From Rhodospirillales bacterium (GTDB lineage: Bacteria; Pseudomonadota; Alphaproteobacteria; Rhodospirillales; Casp-alpha2): a stretch of 38,996 nt of DNA. A model generated the notes under the pieces. The model saw only the letters and a list, made by a program, of their open reading frames with translations. It had not been told where the DNA came from and ran no database searches. The position numbers were made by a program, and so were the translations under genes. Below are positions 24,659 through 32,975 of this stretch, in pieces. The stretch spans positions 1 through 38,996 of the forward strand of contig JABMOG010000234.1 of NCBI GenBank assembly GCA_013204265.1. Reading direction: 5' to 3'. The stretch's first letter is position 1; each line of letters opens with the position of its first letter.

Positions 24659-26068
24659 ATGTCCGACACGCAATTGCACCACCCCCCTTTCCTGCGCGGC
24701 CTGTCGTTCAGGCTGCTGGTGTTGACGATGTTCTTCGTCATGCTGGCGGAATTTTTGATCTGGACGCCTTCCATCGCACGCTTCCGCAAGGTCTACCTCG
24801 AAGAAAGCCTGGCCCGGGCACATCTGTCGATGCTGGCGGTCGAAGGGATGCCGGAGGGAAACGTCAACAAGTCCTTGGAAGAGGCATTACTACAGCACAC
24901 CGACGCGTACGGCATCATCCTGAACCGTCCTGACAGGCGCATGTTGATGTTGTCTAAAGACATGCCGCCCAAGGTCGATCTCATGGTTGATATGCATATT
25001 GATTCGTTTGTCGGCTTCATCCGCGATGCTTTCGAGACCCTGGTCCAGAACAAGAACCGGGTGCTGCGCGTTATCGGCCCGTCGCCCAAGGACACCCAGG
25101 TCACGGTCGAAGTCCTGATCGACGAGAAGACTATGCGCGCCGCCATGCTGGATTATTCGCGGCGGATTTTTAACCTGTCCATTGTCATCTCGTTGTTTAC
25201 CGCGACCCTGGTATATTTCAGCCTGCATTGGCTGATGGTGCGGCCCATGCGCACCATTACCGACAGCATGGCGCGGTTCCGCGAGGCCCCCGAAGACGAA
25301 ACGCACATCATCGATCTCAGCATGCGCACCGACGAGATCGGCGTCGCTCAACGCGAACTTGCGGTGATGCAGGACGAGCTGCGCGGCGCCCTGCAGCAGA
25401 AAACGCGCCTGGCGGCGCTGGGCACGGCGGTGGCCAAAATCAACCACGACCTGCGCAATACACTGGCGACGGCGGTGCTGGCGTCGGATCGGCTGGCTCT
25501 AGTGGAAGACCCCGAAGTCAAGGTGACGATGCCGCGTCTGATGAACGCCATCGATCGGGCGGTAAACCTGTGTAGCCAGACCCTGAATTTCGTCAGCGAC
25601 GCCAAGCTGCAACCGCAAACCGAACGTTTCTTACTGTCGGCGCTGGTCCAAGAGGCCGGAACCACGGTCGCGTCCTATGGCAAGGGTGGGGAAACCACCC
25701 AGTGGGAAAACACCGTCGACGCCGGGATAGAATTGACTGCCGACCGCGAGATGCTGTTCAGGGTGTTGACCAACCTGGGCCAAAACGCGCTGGAGGCGGG
25801 CGCCGGGTGGGTGCGCATTAGCGCCGAGACCGACGCCCAATGGATATCCATTGATGTTTGCGATGACGGCCCCGGTCTTGCGCTCAAAGCCAGAGAAAAC
25901 CTTTTTCAGCCCTTCGCCGGAACGTCCCGCGATGGCGGCACCGGGCTGGGGCTGGTGATCGTTCGCGATATTGCCCGCGCGCACGGCGGCGACGTGGTGT
26001 TGGCCGAGGATGAGACCGGTCTCGGCGGGGCGGTGTTCCGCATCCGATTGCCATACGCAGAAGGATAA
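24659..26068 (+). CDS. Sensor histidine kinase, HAMP type
   Basis: A 469-residue membrane kinase. The first transmembrane helix (LSFRLLVLTMFFVMLAEFLIW) is followed by a periplasmic sensor region (about 40-165) without a recognisable domain, then a second helix (LSIVISLFTATLVYFSLHW) and a HAMP linker (MVRPMRTITDSMARFREAPED). The DHp helix carries the phospho-acceptor (AKINHDLRNTLATA). The ATP-binding domain shows an N box (NLGQNALEA), G1 (VCDDGPGLA) and G2 (GGTGLGLVIVRDI). No response-regulator gene is near, so it is an orphan kinase. It starts 21 bases after the oxidoreductase and ends four bases before tam, so the run is probably one transcript. Confidence 0.93.
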   Translation: MSDTQLHHPPFLRGLSFRLLVLTMFFVMLAEFLIWTPSIARFRKVYLEESLARAHLSMLAVEGMPEGNVNKSLEEALLQHTDAYGIILNRPDRRMLMLSKDMPPKVDLMVDMHIDSFVGFIRDAFETLVQNKNRVLRVIGPSPKDTQVTVEVLIDEKTMRAAMLDYSRRIFNLSIVISLFTATLVYFSLHWLMVRPMRTITDSMARFREAPEDETHIIDLSMRTDEIGVAQRELAVMQDELRGALQQKTRLAALGTAVAKINHDLRNTLATAVLASDRLALVEDPEVKVTMPRLMNAIDRAVNLCSQTLNFVSDAKLQPQTERFLLSALVQEAGTTVASYGKGGETTQWENTVDAGIELTADREMLFRVLTNLGQNALEAGAGWVRISAETDAQWISIDVCDDGPGLALKARENLFQPFAGTSRDGGTGLGLVIVRDIARAHGGDVVLAEDETGLGGAVFRIRLPYAEG

Positions 26069-26072
26069 ACCC

Positions 26073-26837
26073 ATGAGACACGCCTGGAACCCCGGCCAGT
26101 ACCTGAAATTCGGTGGCCACCGGCTGCGCCCGGCCATCGACCTTCTGGCCCGCGTCGATGTTGAAAACCCTGAAACCATTTTCGACTTAGGGTGCGGCCC
26201 TGGAAATTCGACCCGCCTGTTGGTCGACCGCTGGCCCAGCGCACGCATTACCGGAATCGACGGCTCGGGCGACATGCTGGCGCAAGCGGCGAAAGACATG
26301 CCTGAACAGGACTGGACAAAGGCCGACCTCAACACCTGGGCGCCGCCCCGCCCCGCCGATGTTCTGTTTTCCAACGCGGCGCTGCACTGGCTCGACGATC
26401 ATGCGGCGCTGTTTCCGCGCCTGTTCGAACATCTCAACCCCGGCGGCGTGCTGGCGGTGCAGATGCCCGGCAATCATGCGCAGCCATCGCATATGTCGAT
26501 CCGTGCGGCGGCAGGACCGTGGCGGGACAAAATAGAGCCGGTGATGCGTCCCGACCCGGTTGAAAAATTATCGCTGTATTACGATGCGCTGTCGCCGCTC
26601 GCCAGTCAGCTGGATATTTGGGAGACCACCTACACCCAGGCACTGGAAGGCGAAAATGCGGTCGCCGAATGGATCAAGGGCTCGGCCCTGAAACCGTTGC
26701 TCGATGTGCTCGAAGAGGGCGAGGCGCAAGCCTTTTTCGCCGCCTATTCGGCGCTGGTGCAGAAAGCCTATCCGAAACGCCCCGACGGCAAGACCCTGTT
26801 CCCGTTCCGCCGGGTGTTTATTGTCGCCGGGAAGTAA
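26073..26837 (+). CDS. tam: Trans-aconitate 2-methyltransferase
   Basis: SAM-dependent methyltransferase that methylates trans-aconitate, a spontaneous by-product that inhibits aconitase. The 254-residue length matches E. coli Tam. Motif I IFDLGCGPGNSTRLL, post-I ITGIDGSGDMLAQA and motif IV-like DVLFSNAALHWLDDH are all present. The C-terminus has PFRRVFIVA as in family members. I choose ATG 26073 (MRHAWNPGQYLKFG), with AAGGA eight bases upstream; the track start at 25971 overlaps the kinase in another frame. It lies four bases after the kinase stop. A 690-base gene-poor stretch follows. Confidence 0.93.
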   Translation: MRHAWNPGQYLKFGGHRLRPAIDLLARVDVENPETIFDLGCGPGNSTRLLVDRWPSARITGIDGSGDMLAQAAKDMPEQDWTKADLNTWAPPRPADVLFSNAALHWLDDHAALFPRLFEHLNPGGVLAVQMPGNHAQPSHMSIRAAAGPWRDKIEPVMRPDPVEKLSLYYDALSPLASQLDIWETTYTQALEGENAVAEWIKGSALKPLLDVLEEGEAQAFFAAYSALVQKAYPKRPDGKTLFPFRRVFIVAGK

Positions 26838-26924
26838 AAAAGGACAAATCTTTCATTGAGGCGACGTTAAAATTAGACCTAATTCAACAGTCACAGATAT
26901 CGAAGATCACAGAGAACGAGTTTC

Positions 26925-27239
26925 ATGATGATTACACTCCCGGGCGACGAACGGGGTCGGTCTTGGGTGCAGGGCTAATGGTCCGAGCATTCGGTTCAGG
27001 AAAAGAAAATCTTTGCGACCTTAATAACAACCGATGAAGACGATAAGCCTTTGTTACTCGGAAATTCTTTTGTTATCCGAGACAACGGTGACAGCGCAAT
27101 TTGCCTGGGTGCTGCGCATAGTTTTGAAAAGGTTAAGCATTTACAAAGCATGCGCACAGCCCACGGTCATTTCAATTTGGCACCAGGTTTCCAAGCTAGA
27201 GGGCCTCGATGCTGTGGCCTGCAATGGGTTTGGGCCTAG
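26925..27239 (+). pseudogene. Probable remnant of a trypsin-like serine protease domain protein
   Basis: In the frame from ATG 26925 the reading is MMITLPGDERGRSWVQG, then TAA at 26976. It continues in the same frame as EHSVQEKKIFATL, KPLLLGNSFVIRDNGDSAIC and LGAAHSFEKVKHLQ before ending at 27237. The pattern G-x-x-FVI-x-x-x-G-D-x-AIC-L-x-AAH matches the start of trypsin-like peptidase domains, where AAH holds the catalytic histidine. No Asp or GDSGG block follows in any frame. The region is more AT-rich than its neighbours, and its codon use differs from them. I interpret it as an inactivated, truncated gene. A sequencing error could explain the TAA but not the missing catalytic domain. Confidence 0.4.
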
Positions 27240-27529
27240 ATGTCGAATTCTCGCCCCATGCTAAAGGGCATGAGTTCCTCGCGGACCTTCTTTGCAAGAA
27301 ATTGCTTGATGATCGTTCGAATGGGGTAAAAGTCCGCGTTCGGCACCCAAATGATAAAACCGAGATTCTGTACGTTGATGAGCGAACCAATCCACCAACT
27401 AAGGTACTTCTGTCGACGGCGGGCCATCCCAACGTTAAGAATGACCCGTTCCAATAAGAGCGGTGCTTGTTGTAATAATCCTATTTCCGTTCTTAAAAGT
27501 AGCAGTAACCGGTTTAATGAAATCGCTCC
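27240..27529. other. Gene-poor AT-richer stretch, no supported gene
   Basis: Between the protease remnant and ggt there are only short overlapping frames: plus 27209-27457, minus 27236-27454 and plus 27351-27533. None has a ribosome binding site, a recognisable motif or codon use like the neighbours. The plus frame 27209-27457 (VKVRVRHPNDKTEILYVDE) reads most like protein and might be a further frame-shifted fragment of the same decayed locus. I see no repeat, tRNA or clear terminator here. Confidence 0.35.
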
Positions 27530-29302
27530 CTAATCCCCCAGCGCGACGCCTTCGCGGCGTTTGTCAGAGCCGCCTTCGAAGCCGTCTTTGGTGACGATAA
27601 TGCCGTTCAGCCCGCTGCTGGCGGTTAGCGGGCGTACTGTATGCCCCAATTTTTCGAGCGCCGGTATCAGCGCCTCGAAGCGCGAGCCTTTCTCGATTTC
27701 CAGTGGCCCGTTGCGGTTGACCACATTGGGCAGGTCTATGGCTTTTTGGATATTCATTTTCCAATCCAACGCCGCGATCAACGTCTTGGCGACATAACCG
27801 ATAATGCGTGATCCGCCCGGCGAACCGATGGCCATGACGACACGGCCATCGCCGTCGAACACCAGCATCGGCGACATCGACGAGCGGGGCCGCTTGTTCG
27901 GTTCGGCCCGGTTGGCGACGGGGCCACCGCCGGCGTTGGGCCGGAAATTAAAATCGGTCAGTTCGTTGTTGAGCAGGAAGCCGCGCACCATCAGCCGCGA
28001 GCCGAATGTCCGCTCAATGGTCGCGGTCATGGAAACGGCGTTGCCCTCAGAATCGATAATGGAGAGGTGCGTCGTCGACAGACCCTTTATGCCGCCCAAA
28101 TCGTCCGGGATGGCGGGGTGATTGGAAGCGGCGGGACCGGGCATTCCGGGTGGACGCTTGCCGAGGGCTTTTTTCGGGTTGATTTCGCGCGAACGGAGCG
28201 AAAGGTACTCCGGGTCGAGCAATCCCGATGACGGTACGGGGACAAAATCCGGGTCGGCGATATAGACGTTGCGGTCGGCAAAGGCGAGGCGGCTGGCTTC
28301 GCCCAACAGATGCAGCGCCCGGACGGCGCCATCATCGGATTCGACGTCGATTTTGGCCAAGTCGTATGCCCGCAAGAGTCCCAAAATCTGCAAGGTCGTC
28401 AGCCCGCCCGACGACGGCGGACCCATGCCGCAAATCAGCCACACCCGGTAGGGCAGACACACCGGCGGGCGTTTTTTTGCGGTGTAGGATTCGATATCGG
28501 AAACCGTCAGCACAGTGGGCCGGATGGGAGAACGGGTTACGGCGGCGGCGATAGCGCTGGCGATGTCACCGGTATAAAAAGCGTCCGCGCCCTCATTGGC
28601 GACGCGGTTGAGCGTGTCGGCGAGGTCTCGGTTTATCAGGTTTGTGCCGGCTTTTTTCGAGCTGCCATCGTTCTCAAAGAAATAAGACGCGGCAACGGGG
28701 CCTTCGGACAGGTGCTCAGCCGACGCAATCTGGCGGGCCAACCGTTTGGATATGGGAAATCCTGTGTTGGCCAGTGTGATGGCGGGCTGGAAAAGATCAC
28801 GCCATGGCAGCCGCCCGTGTTCCTTGTGCGCTAGTTCCAGCATTCGCAGCAATCCCGGAACGCCGACGCCGAGCCCGCCGACAGAGGCGTCGCCCCATTT
28901 CAGCGGGCTGCCGGAACCGTCGAGAAACATGTAGGGGTTGGCCGATTTGGGCGCCACCTCCCGCCCGTCATAGGTATCGATGGCGCCGGTTTTAGTGGCG
29001 TAATGGACCAGAAACGCGCCGCCGCCGATGCCCGACGATTGGGGTTCAACCAAATTCAGCACCATTTCCGCGGCGATGGCGGCGTCGATGGCGGCTCCGC
29101 CCTTTCGCAGCATTTCGCGTCCGGCCTCGGCGGCCAGTGGATGTCCGACGGCCACCATATGTTTGTTCGCGCGCACTGGGCCCGCCGACCCAGGCGTCAC
29201 CGGGCTTGAAAACAGGAACTCGGTGCCGTCGTGCTGGCACGCACTCAGTAATAATGTCGCCCCGGTGAGCAGGGCGATAACGGCGTTGCGAGGCAGGGTC
29301 AT
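27530..29302 (-). CDS. ggt: Gamma-glutamyltransferase, lipoprotein form
   Basis: Cleaves glutathione and other gamma-glutamyl compounds and transfers the glutamyl group, in the envelope. The 590-residue precursor is an Ntn-hydrolase. The large-subunit part has VEPQSSGIGGGAFLVHY, and the self-cleavage site and nucleophile threonine are in GLSTTHLSIID. The small subunit follows, with SSMSPMLVFDGDG and GSPGGSRII. The signal sequence ends in LLLSAC, a lipobox, so the enzyme is probably membrane-anchored instead of free in the periplasm. Its ATG overlaps the purC stop (ATGA), so it is translated from the purC message, an unusual pairing. Downstream is the decayed region. Confidence 0.95.
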   Translation of the reverse strand: MTLPRNAVIALLTGATLLLSACQHDGTEFLFSSPVTPGSAGPVRANKHMVAVGHPLAAEAGREMLRKGGAAIDAAIAAEMVLNLVEPQSSGIGGGAFLVHYATKTGAIDTYDGREVAPKSANPYMFLDGSGSPLKWGDASVGGLGVGVPGLLRMLELAHKEHGRLPWRDLFQPAITLANTGFPISKRLARQIASAEHLSEGPVAASYFFENDGSSKKAGTNLINRDLADTLNRVANEGADAFYTGDIASAIAAAVTRSPIRPTVLTVSDIESYTAKKRPPVCLPYRVWLICGMGPPSSGGLTTLQILGLLRAYDLAKIDVESDDGAVRALHLLGEASRLAFADRNVYIADPDFVPVPSSGLLDPEYLSLRSREINPKKALGKRPPGMPGPAASNHPAIPDDLGGIKGLSTTHLSIIDSEGNAVSMTATIERTFGSRLMVRGFLLNNELTDFNFRPNAGGGPVANRAEPNKRPRSSMSPMLVFDGDGRVVMAIGSPGGSRIIGYVAKTLIAALDWKMNIQKAIDLPNVVNRNGPLEIEKGSRFEALIPALEKLGHTVRPLTASSGLNGIIVTKDGFEGGSDKRREGVALGD

Positions 29303-30288
29303 GATTTAAAGTATTCCGGAACGGTTTTTTTAAGGCAATCCCGGATGCGCTCGCGGATCGGTATTGCTGGGTCCGGTTTTTCGAACGTCTGGCCGGTGAC
29401 CTGCTCAAATAGCCTGACGTATTTTTCGGAAAATTCGATCAGGGTCTCAGTCGGGATATCGGGAATGGGGTCGTTGTAGGGATCACATTGCCCCCTGATC
29501 CAAAGCCTGAGAAATTCCTTGTCCAGGCTTTCCGGTTCCTGGCCGGCGTTGAGCCGAGCGTCGTAAGACTTCCGGATCCAGAATCGCGACGAATCCGGGG
29601 TGTGGATTTCGTCGGCCAGGGTAATCCGCCCGTCCGGGTCCAATCCGAATTCATATTTAGTATCGACCAGGATCAGGCCGTTGTCGGCGGAAATTTCCCG
29701 CCCGCGCGCGAATACTTTGATGCTGAGTTCCGCCAACTCGTCCCACTGATCTTGGCTGAGCAGGCCTTGTTCGACAATTTCCACCGCCGTAATCGGCGCA
29801 TCGTGTTCGCCCTGGGCGGCTTTGGTGGTGGGCGTCAGGATGGTGCCGGGCAATTTCTGGTTTTTGACCAGGCCGTCCGGGAATTGGTGTCCGCACAGCA
29901 TCCGCTCGCCGCGCTCATACATCGGCCAGATGCTGGTTTCCGTGGAGCCGGTCATATAATCGCGGACCACCATTTCCACCGGCAGCATGTCGAGCCGCCG
30001 GGCGATGACTACGTTGGGGTCGGGCGCTTCGATGATGTGGCTGGGGCAGATATCCCGCATTTTGTCGAACCAGAACATGGCCGTCTGGTTCAGCACCTGA
30101 CCCTTATAAGGGACCGCAGTCAGAACATGATCGAAGGCCGATTGCCGGTCGGTGGCGATCATGATCCGCCGTCCGTCTGGCAAATCGTAAGACTCCCGGA
30201 CCTTGCCGCTTTGATGTCCGGGCAGTTCAGGGAAAAAGGCGTCTTGCAGACAATTGTCGATGAAGCGCTGGGTTTCAGTATCGGTCAC
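29299..30288 (-). CDS. purC: SAICAR synthase, long (ADE1-like) form
   Basis: Joins CAIR and aspartate with ATP to make SAICAR in purine synthesis. Motifs are GKVRESYDL, the substrate-binding DRQSAFDHVL, VVRDYMTGSTETS and DEIHTPDSSRFW. At 329 residues it is longer than the common bacterial PurC (about 240) and resembles the ADE1-like long form in size and in the C-terminal extension (TETLIEFSEKYVRLFEQVTG). The start is GTG 30288 with GAGATA a few bases ahead. It is divergent from panB. A good promoter with a 12-bp palindrome in its spacer lies about 40 bases upstream. It overlaps ggt by four bases. Confidence 0.95.
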   Translation of the reverse strand: MTDTETQRFIDNCLQDAFFPELPGHQSGKVRESYDLPDGRRIMIATDRQSAFDHVLTAVPYKGQVLNQTAMFWFDKMRDICPSHIIEAPDPNVVIARRLDMLPVEMVVRDYMTGSTETSIWPMYERGERMLCGHQFPDGLVKNQKLPGTILTPTTKAAQGEHDAPITAVEIVEQGLLSQDQWDELAELSIKVFARGREISADNGLILVDTKYEFGLDPDGRITLADEIHTPDSSRFWIRKSYDARLNAGQEPESLDKEFLRLWIRGQCDPYNDPIPDIPTETLIEFSEKYVRLFEQVTGQTFEKPDPAIPIRERIRDCLKKTVPEYFKS

Positions 30289-30325
30289 GTGTTATCTCGT
30301 ATCAGTTTGCGTGGTTTGGGCAGGG

Positions 30326-30354
30326 AGTATAGAACACGTGTTCCGGTCTTTCAG
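30326..30354 (-). promoter_or_regulatory. purC promoter with embedded palindrome
   Basis: On the minus strand CTGAAA (30349-30354) and TATACT (30326-30331) are 17 bases apart. The perfect 12-bp palindrome GAACACGTGTTC (30332-30343) fills most of the spacer and touches the -10 box. A second CACGTG lies at 30286-30291 over the GTG start codon. This fits a repressor site, though the protein is unknown. Confidence 0.6.
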
Positions 30355-30443
30355 CCCCCTTCCCGTGGCTTCTGTCATTTTTTGTCGTTTTTATTAACCG
30401 GCGCAATCTGTATAGACTGCCGGTGATTTTTCGGAGGATGCTA

Positions 30444-31277
30444 GTGAACGATCCCAAAGGCGAAATCCGGCGGATTTCCGTTTCCGACATCCAGGCCCGC
30501 AAGGGCGGCGTACCCCTTGCCTGCCTGACGGCCTATTCCAAGCCGATGGCCCAGTGGCTGGACCCGCACATGGACCTGTTGCTGGTCGGCGACAGTCTGG
30601 CGATGGTCATTTACGGCATGGAAACGACCCGGGGCGTGACCCTGGATGCCATGATCAATCATGGGGCGGCGGTGATGCGGGGGTCTGAGCGGGCCTGTGT
30701 GGTTGTCGATCTGCCCCACGGCACCTATGAGGACTCTCCCCAGCAAGCCTATGCCTCGGCGCGCCGGGTGCTCGATGAGACCGGCGTTCAGGCGGTCAAG
30801 CTGGAAGGCGGGGTCGAGATGGCGGAAACCATCCGCCACCTGACGGACCAGGGCATTGCCGTTCTCGGCCATATCGGTCTGTTGCCGCAAAAAGCCGAAA
30901 ACCGGGGCGGGTTCAAAATTCAAGGCCGTGACGACGAGGGCTGGAAAAGGGTTATGGCCGACGGCCAGGCCGTCACCGAGGCCGGCGCGTTCGCCATTGT
31001 TATTGAGGGAACGGTCGAGGCCCTGGCCCGCGAGATCACCGAAACCGTGGCCGTGCCGACTATCGGCATTGGCGCCTCGCCGGGTTGCGACGGACAAATT
31101 CTGGTGACCGACGACGCGCTCGGGCTGTTTTCCGACTTCACGCCGACCTTCGTCAAACGCTATGCCGAATTGGGCGAAGACATTAATCGCGCGGCCGAGG
31201 CCTATGCCGCCGACGTTCGCGCCCGCAGCTTTCCGGGGTTGGAGCATTGCTTCGGCGTGCCCAAGGACAAAAAGTGA
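30444..31277 (+). CDS. panB: Ketopantoate hydroxymethyltransferase
   Basis: Makes ketopantoate from alpha-ketoisovalerate and methylene-THF, the first committed step to pantothenate and CoA. Motifs are [27 protein letters not shown] (metal-binding Asp), [38 protein letters not shown] and [16 protein letters not shown]. The track starts at GTG 30423. I prefer GTG 30444, since GGAGG ends exactly six bases before it, while the ATG at 30438 abuts GGAGG. This gives 277 residues, the usual size. A TATAGA box (30411-30416) may be its -10 element. panC follows 21 bases later. Confidence 0.96.
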   Translation: MNDPKGEIRRISVSDIQARKGGVPLACLTAYSKPMAQWLDPHMDLLLVGDSLAMVIYGMETTRGVTLDAMINHGAAVMRGSERACVVVDLPHGTYEDSPQQAYASARRVLDETGVQAVKLEGGVEMAETIRHLTDQGIAVLGHIGLLPQKAENRGGFKIQGRDDEGWKRVMADGQAVTEAGAFAIVIEGTVEALAREITETVAVPTIGIGASPGCDGQILVTDDALGLFSDFTPTFVKRYAELGEDINRAAEAYAADVRARSFPGLEHCFGVPKDKK

Positions 31278-31298
31278 CCCGCATTGCTCCGCCGCCCC

Positions 31299-32138
31299 AT
31301 GATTAAAATCGTCCATACCATCGAAGACCTTCGCGCCGAAATCCGGGCGTGGCGCCAAGCCGGTGAAACGGTGGGCTTGGTGCCGACGATGGGGGCGCTG
31401 CACGAAGGGCATCTGTCGCTGGTGCGCCTCGTTCGCGCCAAATGCATGCGCACCTGTGCCACGTTGTTTGTCAATCCAAAGCAGTTCGCCCCGAACGAAG
31501 ACCTGGACAAGTATCCCCGCGACGAAGCCGGAGACGCAGCCCGGCTGGCCGACGAAGGCGTCGACCTTTTATTCCAGCCCGGCATTGATGAGGTCTATCC
31601 CCCCGGCTTCACGACCACGGTCCACATCGAGGGACTGGGCGATATTTTGGAGGGCGAACACCGCCCTGGTTTTTTCACCGGCGTCGCCACGGTGGTAACC
31701 AAGTTGTTGTTGCAATCGCTACCCGATATCGCGGTGTTCGGCGAAAAGGATTACCAACAGGTTTTGGTCATCAAACGCCTGGTCCGTGATCTCGATATTC
31801 CGGTGCGGATTGAAGCCGCGCCGATTGTCCGCGAGGCCGGTGGCCTGGCCCTGTCGTCACGCAACGCTTACCTGAGTGAGGGCGAACGGGGGATCGCGGC
31901 GGCTCTGTTCGGTACAATCTCCCAGGTAGCGGAAAATGTCGGGCGCGGGGCTGCGCCCATGGAACAAGCCGACTGGGGCACTGACCAGCTGTTGCGGGCC
32001 GGGTTTGCATCGGTCGATTATCTAACCGTCCGCGATGCCGAGACGCTGGATGTGGTTACCGAAGCATCGCGCCCGGCCCGGGTTTTGGCCGCCGCAACGC
32101 TGGGCCGGACGCGCCTTATCGACAACATATCTGTTTAA
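31299..32138 (+). CDS. panC: Pantothenate synthetase
   Basis: Condenses pantoate and beta-alanine using ATP. The 279-residue protein shows VPTMGALHEGHLSLVR (nucleotide-binding HxGH), FVNPKQFAPNEDLDKYPR, EGEHRPGFFTGVATVV, VFGEKDYQQ and LALSSRNAYLS (KMSKS-like loop). I prefer ATG 31299 (MIKIVHTIEDL), matching the usual N-terminus, over the track TTG 31284; neither has a clear Shine-Dalgarno sequence, so coupling to panB is likely. It is the second gene of the panBC pair and is followed by a YqaA-like gene after 24 bases. Confidence 0.96.
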   Translation: MIKIVHTIEDLRAEIRAWRQAGETVGLVPTMGALHEGHLSLVRLVRAKCMRTCATLFVNPKQFAPNEDLDKYPRDEAGDAARLADEGVDLLFQPGIDEVYPPGFTTTVHIEGLGDILEGEHRPGFFTGVATVVTKLLLQSLPDIAVFGEKDYQQVLVIKRLVRDLDIPVRIEAAPIVREAGGLALSSRNAYLSEGERGIAAALFGTISQVAENVGRGAAPMEQADWGTDQLLRAGFASVDYLTVRDAETLDVVTEASRPARVLAAATLGRTRLIDNISV

Positions 32139-32162
32139 GGGGGCCGTTTAGGCGGACCTTGC

Positions 32163-32591
32163 ATGGAAGGATATCTGGCCCTTTTCGTCAGCGCCCTGCT
32201 GGCCGCGACCATCCTGCCGTTTTCGTCCGAAGCTGTTCTGGTCGGGCTGTTAGCAGCGGGGCGCTATGACGTGGTCGGATTATGGGTGGTGGCCAGTTTG
32301 GGCAATGTGCTGGGCGCGTGTATCAATTGGTGGCTGGGGCGGTTTTGTTTGCACTGGCAGGAACACCGTTGGTTTCCCGTATCCAAAAACCAACTGGACC
32401 GCGCCAGCAAGTGGTATTCGCGCACTGGCGTGTGGTCATTATTGCTGGCCTGGGTGCCGGTGATCGGCGATCCGCTGACTTTCGCCGCCGGAATCCTGAA
32501 GGTCGATTTCCGCCTGTTCGTGTTGCTGGTCACCATTGGCAAGGCCGGGCGCTATGCCGCCGTGGTGATGGCGACCGAGAATGTTTTGTAG
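32163..32591 (+). CDS. yqaA: YqaA-family (DedA/VTT-related) membrane protein
   Basis: A 142-residue inner-membrane protein. MEGYLALFVSALLAATILPFSSEAVLVGLL and the motif ASLGNVLGACINWWLGRF are hallmarks of the YqaA group, followed by WYSRTGVWSLLLAWVPVIGDPLTFAAGIL. The family belongs to the VTT superfamily like the TVP38 protein elsewhere in this window; function is not established. GGCGGA precedes the ATG at seven bases. It follows panC and may share its transcript without functional linkage. Confidence 0.87.
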   Translation: MEGYLALFVSALLAATILPFSSEAVLVGLLAAGRYDVVGLWVVASLGNVLGACINWWLGRFCLHWQEHRWFPVSKNQLDRASKWYSRTGVWSLLLAWVPVIGDPLTFAAGILKVDFRLFVLLVTIGKAGRYAAVVMATENVL

Positions 32592-32682
32592 GCCAGAAGT
32601 TAGGCTGGCCTTCGGCTGGAATAACGGCTCGGGATGTGCGAAAATAAACGTAATACGGCTCCCACTAGAAGGAGATACAATC

Positions 32683-32883
32683 ATGGTTATGGACGATCTG
32701 AACGCTGAAATTTCCTTTCTGATGCAGCAGTTGGAAAGCGATCCCGGCGATTTTCACGAAATCTTTTTCCGCCTGCATCAGGCTCTGTCGACGCTGCGCG
32801 CCGAAGGCCTGCCGGTGCCGGAAAATCTGGCCCGGATGGAAAAAGACCTGGACGCCCGCTTCGCTGACGATCTCAAGGGCTAG
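32683..32883 (+). CDS. Small acidic protein of unknown function
   Basis: A 66-residue, acidic, helical protein (MVMDDLNAEISFLMQQLESD ... ARMEKDLDARFADDLKG) with no signal peptide or membrane segment. I do not recognise its family. The ATG at 32683 is preceded by AAGGAG with an eight-base spacer, one of the best ribosome binding sites here, and a strong hairpin terminator follows the stop. The track extension to 32581 overlaps the YqaA gene and is not supported. Good initiation and termination signals argue that the gene is real. Confidence 0.68.
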   Translation: MVMDDLNAEISFLMQQLESDPGDFHEIFFRLHQALSTLRAEGLPVPENLARMEKDLDARFADDLKG

Positions 32884-32917
32884 GCGTTTCGCACAACGTT
32901 GCCGGGCGGGCAAAATA

Positions 32918-32953
32918 AAACCGGCGTACCTTGATGGGGCGCCGGTTTGAATT
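32918..32953 (+). terminator. Intrinsic terminator after the 66-aa gene
   Basis: AAACCGGCG (32918-32926) pairs with CGCCGGTTT (32940-32948) over nine bases, followed by GAATTTTT. On the minus strand the stem is followed by TATTTTG, so it may also end the converging lipoprotein transcript. Confidence 0.75.
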
Positions 32954-32975
32954 TTTGAGAATTTAAAAAACGCAA

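Noticed and set aside
27236-27454. Minus-strand ORF with WWIGSLINVQNLGFIIWVPNADF
   Set aside because: No ribosome binding site, TTG start, no recognisable family, and it overlaps an equally open plus frame in a decayed region. Not enough support for a gene.
29488-30426. 312-aa plus-strand ORF opposite purC
   Set aside because: Shadow of purC arising from GC-rich codon bias; no motif or start signal.
30441-31412. 323-aa minus-strand ORF opposite panB
   Set aside because: Mirror frame of panB and the start of panC, without recognisable motifs.
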